NCBI RefSeq assembly: GCF_000002235.5
Contig: NW_022145545.1
Coordinates: forward strand, 933,501-997,500
DNA from: Strongylocentrotus purpuratus
Lineage: Eukaryota; Echinodermata; Echinoidea; Camarodonta; Strongylocentrotidae
Direction: 5' to 3'
Length of the DNA stretch: 64,000 bases
Every line of letters starts with the position of its first letter. Position 1 is the stretch's first letter. Positions 61,401-64,000 of the stretch are shown one piece after another. The notes beneath the pieces were generated by a model. That model ran no database searches, was not told the origin of the DNA, and worked only from the letters and a program-made list of their open reading frames with translations. The position numbers and the translations under genes were made by a program.

Positions 61401-62710
61401 TCAACGTGACATAGATTTAAGAAATTGGCATTTGGCTGGCACACATATTTTATTCAAATTAATATGTTTATAGAGGGCGCTATTTCAAAATATGCAAATA
61501 AGCTGGTCATCTCTAGCCATGCAACACCACGAAACATATTTTTAGTGATGGTCGTAGAGAGATACAGACATTTGGCTGCCAAAAATTGTAGAAAAAATCC
61601 TTATTATATATTTATTATTCATTTTTAAAGGAAAATCATGTACTTTGGCGGCCATTTTGTATGACGTCATATATCTTAAATTGCTCAAGGCTGACAGAGT
61701 GTCAGCAATCGGATTCTTGAAATAGAAGGTCTAAGCAATCAAAATCCATTGAAAAAAAAACTATAGACCATAAAACAAGGTTAGGCCAATAATCTGGATT
61801 TGGCTGCCGGACTAATAATGACTGACTATTTTCTACAAGTATTTAGAGCAGTGGCGTACGCAGTATTTTTTAAAGGTTTTTTTAAAAACATTTTTCAATT
61901 TTTCAATCGGGCTGAAAATTTCGCAACGACTCAGCCAGCCGCTGAATGCGGGGGGGGGGGAGGGGGGGGGGGAATGGTTGGGGTAAAAGGACATTTTTGT
62001 TGGGTCACCCATTACCACAATTTTTTTTAAAAATTAAAACAAAATTTTATTCAAAAAAAATAAGGGGGGGGGGGGTTTCCTTCAAAACACAAAAATGTAA
62101 AGGGGATGGGGTTCAACCCCAACCACCCCCCCCCCCCTACGTACGCGCCTGATCTATAGTATAATGTTCGATGAAACATGTGTATAGACACCTCATGGGA
62201 AACGCGTAAATCAATCTTGATAACATTTTTTCAAAGGAAAAAATGTGGTCATTATAGACAGATGGTCTTTCTGTAGAGGTGGTCGCTAAAGCAGGTTCCA
62301 CTTCAATAAAAACGTGAAAGGAAGTGAAGAGAAACAAAGGGGTTCTTACAAGTGATGCAAGGTTGATATCTAACAACTTTAAGGAAACAGAACACAGTTA
62401 TTGTTTCATTAATTCATAACATATCAAGATCATTATCACTCCAACATGGTCAATGAATATTGAATGCTACTTACTTGAAGGTGGAGGAGGTGGTGGAGGT
62501 GGGTCAGATCGACGACGCCGCCGACGACTCCATGCATCTGAAACATCAACAACGACAAAGTAAATTGACTAGAGGAACATTTTGTTAATTAGCATTGTCT
62601 CGGAGTTGTTTTAGGGTAATTCGTTCCATCCCTCAGATGTCACGATACTAACCTGTGGCGTGGAAAAGGGTGATGCAAAAAAGGCACAGAATGATGGCTG
62701 TCGTTTTCAT
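49838..62710 (-). CDS. Secreted SVEP1-like HYR/sushi/GCC2-GCC3 protein; complete, 11 exons, 716 aa
   Basis: Eleven exons with consistent phase-1 style junctions total 2151 nt. Layout: signal peptide 1-19 (MKTTAIILCLFCITLFHAT); a short arm with six Arg (about 25-30) and eight Pro; HYR 41-120; sushi 121-183; HYR 184-266; HYR 267-348; sushi 349-415; a 190-residue linker 416-606 with RRRKR at 483-487; two Cys-rich GCC2/GCC3 (ephrin-receptor-like) repeats 607-660 and 661-716; TAA. The sushi-HYR-HYR-sushi-linker-GCC2 order matches the central part of vertebrate SVEP1, an extracellular adhesion protein. The von Willebrand A domain, EGF repeats and pentraxin domain are absent. Likely secreted into matrix or body fluid; the partner is unknown. 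Echinoderms are known to have many HYR/sushi proteins. The long intron 2 holds a 5.2-kb element, and an extra exon there cannot be excluded. Confidence 0.9.
50244..50405 (-). CDS. SVEP1-like gene exon 10 (GCC2/GCC3 repeat 1)
   Basis: 162 nt, acceptor ttcaaag and donor gtaagc. It encodes VACTTGHYYDTKSRACHQCG then GLYQDEYGQVSCKSCDTGQA, the CxxGxYYd...CxxCxxGxYQdexGqxxCxxC pattern. Confidence 0.92.
50689..51261 (-). CDS. SVEP1-like gene exon 9 (linker with furin-type site)
   Basis: 573 nt, acceptor aatctag and donor gtaagt. It encodes about 191 residues with DLLYYSGQCGSPATLSDIAQ, CGWPTSRRRKRALVGRR and DCPDGYVAGRNNTSCG. The family region between sushi and GCC2 repeats of SVEP1-like proteins has no firm domain name that I can give. 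Confidence 0.88.
51763..51963 (-). CDS. SVEP1-like gene exon 8 (sushi 2)
   Basis: 201 nt, acceptor gtgacag and donor gtaagt. It encodes MPCLKLRTPGHGAISCDTWA, then CSMSCNDNYDI and GQWNPTSYVPDCS. The spacing is that of a CCP module with extra cysteines (DTWAYGRYC). Confidence 0.9.
52373..52618 (-). CDS. SVEP1-like gene exon 7 (HYR3)
   Basis: 246 nt, acceptor ctgatag and donor gtaagc. It encodes DTVVPEFLTCPPDQILRTSL through INHVIYTATNMKNGLSGICD. The end of the TATD motif is diverged to TATN. Confidence 0.92.
52944..53192 (-). CDS. SVEP1-like gene exon 6 (HYR2)
   Basis: 249 nt, acceptor tgtttag and donor gtaaaa. It encodes DDHAPTISHCPSSLVAHRTE through CEYHFLDDTGNAALCTFDVE. The usual TAxDxxGN motif appears as FLDDTGN. 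Confidence 0.92.
53726..53914 (-). CDS. SVEP1-like gene exon 5 (sushi 1)
   Basis: 189 nt, acceptor tttgcag and donor gtagg. It encodes a complete CCP module with C at VIRC, HCTMSC, VCTYQC, RVCQE and PTC, and the invariant Trp in AQWTG. Confidence 0.93.
54857..54972 (-). CDS. SVEP1-like gene exon 4 (HYR1, second half)
   Basis: 116 nt, acceptor tcctgcag and donor gtagat. It encodes SRSGPPSGSSFGEGTHSIAY then TATDTSGSSTSCTVSFTVNG, the standard HYR C-terminal half. The polypyrimidine tract upstream is part of a (GA)n microsatellite. Confidence 0.9.
54990..55445. repeat. Local ~190-bp duplication containing (GA)n tracts
   Basis: Purine runs at about 54990-55020, 55181-55215 and 55376-55400 are each linked by similar sequence: ggatcgaagaaaaagagaaa / ggatcgacgaaggagagaaa, atgaggcagtcatcgaaaga / atgagaccgtcatcaaaaga, ggagaagg(g)atgcagcatta. 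Spacing is roughly 195 bp, directly upstream of SVEP1-like exon 4. Confidence 0.85.
55600..55992 (+). mobile_element. LINE-type 3' end (ORF end, UTR, aattcaattc tail)
   Basis: The plus strand encodes GKRKKVVDNPFQRLAEASGH then VSINDCEDFEERSAAKS and a stop. It is followed by AT-rich sequence, aataaa, and a tcaattcaattc tail. Related tails occur at 33900-33930 (+) and 26920-26945 (reverse). Only the 3' piece is present, and the class is not certain. Confidence 0.45.
56336..56459 (-). CDS. SVEP1-like gene exon 3 (HYR1, first half)
   Basis: 124 nt. It encodes NTAPRFYNCPQSLPVQYTTT and on to EPTCTDTESSCTVS. A competing donor (acagtaagg) lies five bases inside. The donor ag|gtaata is preferred because it restores phase with exon 4 and gives the expected SCTVSRSGPPSG join of a HYR domain. 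Confidence 0.85.
58210..59766 (+). mobile_element. RTE-like LINE remnant, nested in 56606-61814 and itself interrupted
   Basis: The plus strand encodes IDLSKAFDCVQHKRLWKIM, then FTIGQVVRQGCNLSS, NIYAEFIMRK and TNLRYADNTTLS (RT motifs; the usual YADDT is YADNT here). The 3' part after 59138 reads LKLRWTDDLREITSHPL-like sequence and RVSHDLYDNDDDDE, with a gac repeat tail. Several stops and frameshifts are present (for example taga after aagattatga near 58275, and taa after tcatca near 58420). An element at 58539-59138 splits it. Confidence 0.85.
58539..59138. mobile_element. tggcgta-ended TIR element, copy B, nested in the LINE
   Basis: Same family as 42832-43616. It starts tctggcgtattaatgg and ends ttgctcagtattccactga, with shared internal blocks (tattcgataccagtgattta, gctgaaatgacatgatttt). 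The LINE reading YADNTTLS stops at its left edge and LINE sequence resumes at its right edge. Confidence 0.82.
61851..62151. mobile_element. Small TIR element with poly-G interior
   Basis: cagtggcgtacgcagtattt at the left and cctacgtacgcgcctg at the right, with G8-G12 runs inside. It has the same general structure as 28649-29046. It lies just outside the 5.2-kb element, in intron 2 of the SVEP1-like gene. Confidence 0.75.
62475..62537 (-). CDS. SVEP1-like gene exon 2 (Arg6/Pro8 arm)
   Basis: 63 nt, acceptor gtttcag and donor gtaagt. It encodes DAWSRRRRRRSDPPPPPPPP then S. The proline run comes from a ggtggagg-type repeat on the plus strand and may vary in length. Confidence 0.82.
62653..62710 (-). 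CDS. SVEP1-like gene exon 1 (signal peptide)
   Basis: 58 nt. ATG complements 62708-62710 and the donor gttagt follows CACAG. The encoded MKTTAIILCLFCITLFHAT has a classical basic start and hydrophobic core. Confidence 0.88.
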
Positions 62711-62860
62711 CGTGCACCAATGTCGGGCTCAGACCGCAGATCAAAGAGCTTTTATTTCCAATATGTCGAGGAAAAGAAAGAGAAGTGATATTTGACCGTC
62801 GGTGTACGTGCTCTAACCTCCTTTAAACCTCATGAATCCAACCACGTGATTGATGGACAT
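62711..62860 (-). promoter_or_regulatory. Putative SVEP1-like promoter
   Basis: On the minus strand, ggaaataaaagc at about 62748-62759 is a weak TATA-like element some 40 bp upstream of the ATG. A cacgtg E-box lies at 62843-62848. Both are short motifs and may be chance. Confidence 0.25.
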
Positions 62861-64000
62861 TGTTCTTACGTGTAGGCCTATATGCTGTAGATCACGATTC
62901 ATTTCTTATCTCTCAAACAGGATATGTACATTAGTTTTAATTATCTGATACTGTAGATTAAACATTATTATCTCCGATTCAAATTCTTACGAAAGGCCAA
63001 TTCAAATTATATTCTTCAAAAAACTTCCTGAATACTGTGGAAAAATTCAAAGATATGACACTTTGCTAGAAACACCAATAATTACTTATTATCACTATTA
63101 AAGTCAAAGATATTTGCATCGTAAACAGCCGTATTGATTAATTTATTTCCTTAGTTTGTTTTAATAAAAAATCATGCTAATTGTTTATTTTCAAGTTCTT
63201 GTATACCCTTTTCTATGACTGTTAATGTTCTTCTAATGGCCTTTTAATCTTTTTCTTCTTCATCATCATCTTCTTCTTCTTCTTCCCCTTTTCTTCTTCG
63301 TCCTCTACTACTTCTACTGCTGCGACTGCTACTACTACTTCTACTACTACTACTACTACTACTACTACTGCTACTACTATTACTACTACTACTACTTTTA
63401 CTATTTCTACTACTACACTGTACTACTACTACTACTATTGCTGCTACTACCAATACAACTAATTTGTCTAATGCTACTATACTTCTGCTGTGTGATTAAC
63501 TCCTTGCTTGGTGATTGCTATACGTCAAATATGTGGTAGTGGGGACACGCATGTAGCACCTTTAATTTTTAGGATGGTACAAATATTGATTCATAATAGC
63601 TGTTCTCAGTTGCAATTTACTAATAACTTCGTTTCATATTTGTGTTTTGTGTGCGGGGGTGTATTAGAGTTGGAACTGTTTTACTGGGGTGTTGGCAAGT
63701 ATGGAAAAAGTAACAGCAACAGCGGCGACTTCAATTTTACAAATATGTTGTAATTGACATTGGTTCCAATATTCCCAAAATTACATTTTATTTCAGTCAA
63801 GAGGCAAGACAAATTTTGCTATAAAGCTTGGACAAAGACTACAAAGTGGCCAAAGGAGGATATCATGTGATTATCACAAAACAATAGACAAAGATAAATT
63901 TTAAAGTAAACAGAGGCAACATGATCTTTGATCTAACGCTTGGTCCGAACCTTAATTTATACCTACTTATACCTAAGTAGGTCGTCCGTGATAGCAGTAA
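62861..64000. repeat. Upstream intergenic DNA with (CTA)n/(CTT)n microsatellite at 63255-63450
   Basis: The stretch 63255-63450 is ttcttc then actactact repeats. The remainder is AT-rich with no recognised gene. The open frames across the microsatellite (poly-Ser/Glu) are artefacts. Confidence 0.75.

Larger units (their letters stand above)
56606..61814 (-). mobile_element. 5.2-kb element with long (~340-bp) TIRs; carries a decayed gene of the DDTDV/ALTGCDT family
   Basis: tagtccggcagcca at 56606 is inverted at 61814. Homology continues inward through gctgacactctgtcagcatt, atgacgtcatacaaaatgg and gcgccctctata, so each arm is about 340 bp. The minus strand carries pieces of one gene: VNVDKAVDIYTRQMHDFQKK (near 60250), VLVDDTDVYVLLLHHYLHDG (near 57870) and AGHALTGCDTLGAYFGIG (near 57700). 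I know this family as widespread repeated proteins with PIN/XPG-like acidic motifs in marine invertebrates; its biochemical role is not established. The gene is broken by a LINE insertion and by several further lesions. The element lies in intron 2 of the SVEP1-like gene. No capsid or envelope gene was recognised. Confidence 0.8.

Noticed and set aside
56606-61814. Polinton-like element
   Set aside because: Far shorter than the usual 15-20 kb, and no polymerase B, integrase or capsid-type gene was recognised.
63244-63453. Poly-Ser/Glu minus-strand frame
   Set aside because: Translation of a (CTA)n/(CTT)n microsatellite.

Overview
The window looks like nuclear DNA from a marine deuterostome invertebrate, most likely an echinoderm (sea urchin type). 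The reasons are AT-rich DNA with large introns, small exons bounded by GT/AG splice sites, a secreted protein built of HYR, sushi and GCC2/GCC3 modules, and many TIR/MITE, SINE and LINE remnants including the 'atgcctccg' repeat family common in such genomes. The species cannot be fixed from the sequence alone. No bacterial features, CRISPR arrays or LTR/retrovirus-like elements were seen.

Four protein-coding genes were found, all on the minus strand. Their exons were joined by hand from splice consensus and matching reading phase. (1) 1453-3693: the first two exons of a flavodoxin-fold NADPH-dependent FMN reductase-like gene; the rest lies beyond the left edge. (2) 6442-10683: a complete four-exon gene for the mitochondrial ATP synthase inhibitor IF1 (ATP5IF1, 108 aa). 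Its exons are too short to stand out as open frames. (3) 16835-41262: a complete eleven-exon DCDC2 orthologue (two doublecortin domains, 936 aa). It has an unusually long proline-rich repetitive tail in its last exon. (4) 49838-62710: a complete eleven-exon gene for a secreted 716-aa SVEP1-like protein (signal peptide, HYR-sushi-HYR-HYR-sushi, a linker with a furin-type site, two Cys-rich GCC2/GCC3 repeats). The four genes share no obvious pathway: one is a redox enzyme, one regulates mitochondrial ATPase, one is a microtubule/cilium protein and one is an extracellular adhesion or matrix protein.

The rest is intron and intergenic DNA rich in repeats. Main items are a TIR element at 120-822; exon-edge duplications around the FMN reductase exon 2; a three-copy tandem repeat in an ATP5IF1 intron; an array of perfect DR1 nuclear-receptor half-sites inside a TIR repeat at 13.9-14.95 kb; several foldback MITEs; a 2.5-kb TIR element at 41.9-44.4 kb full of CGTACGAACG-like palindromes; CR1/RTE-like LINE remnants; and a 5.2-kb long-TIR element (56606-61814) in intron 2 of the SVEP1-like gene, which holds a LINE that in turn holds a smaller TIR element. 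Microsatellites, mainly (GA)n, (AT)n, (ATAATC)n and (CTA)n, are frequent.
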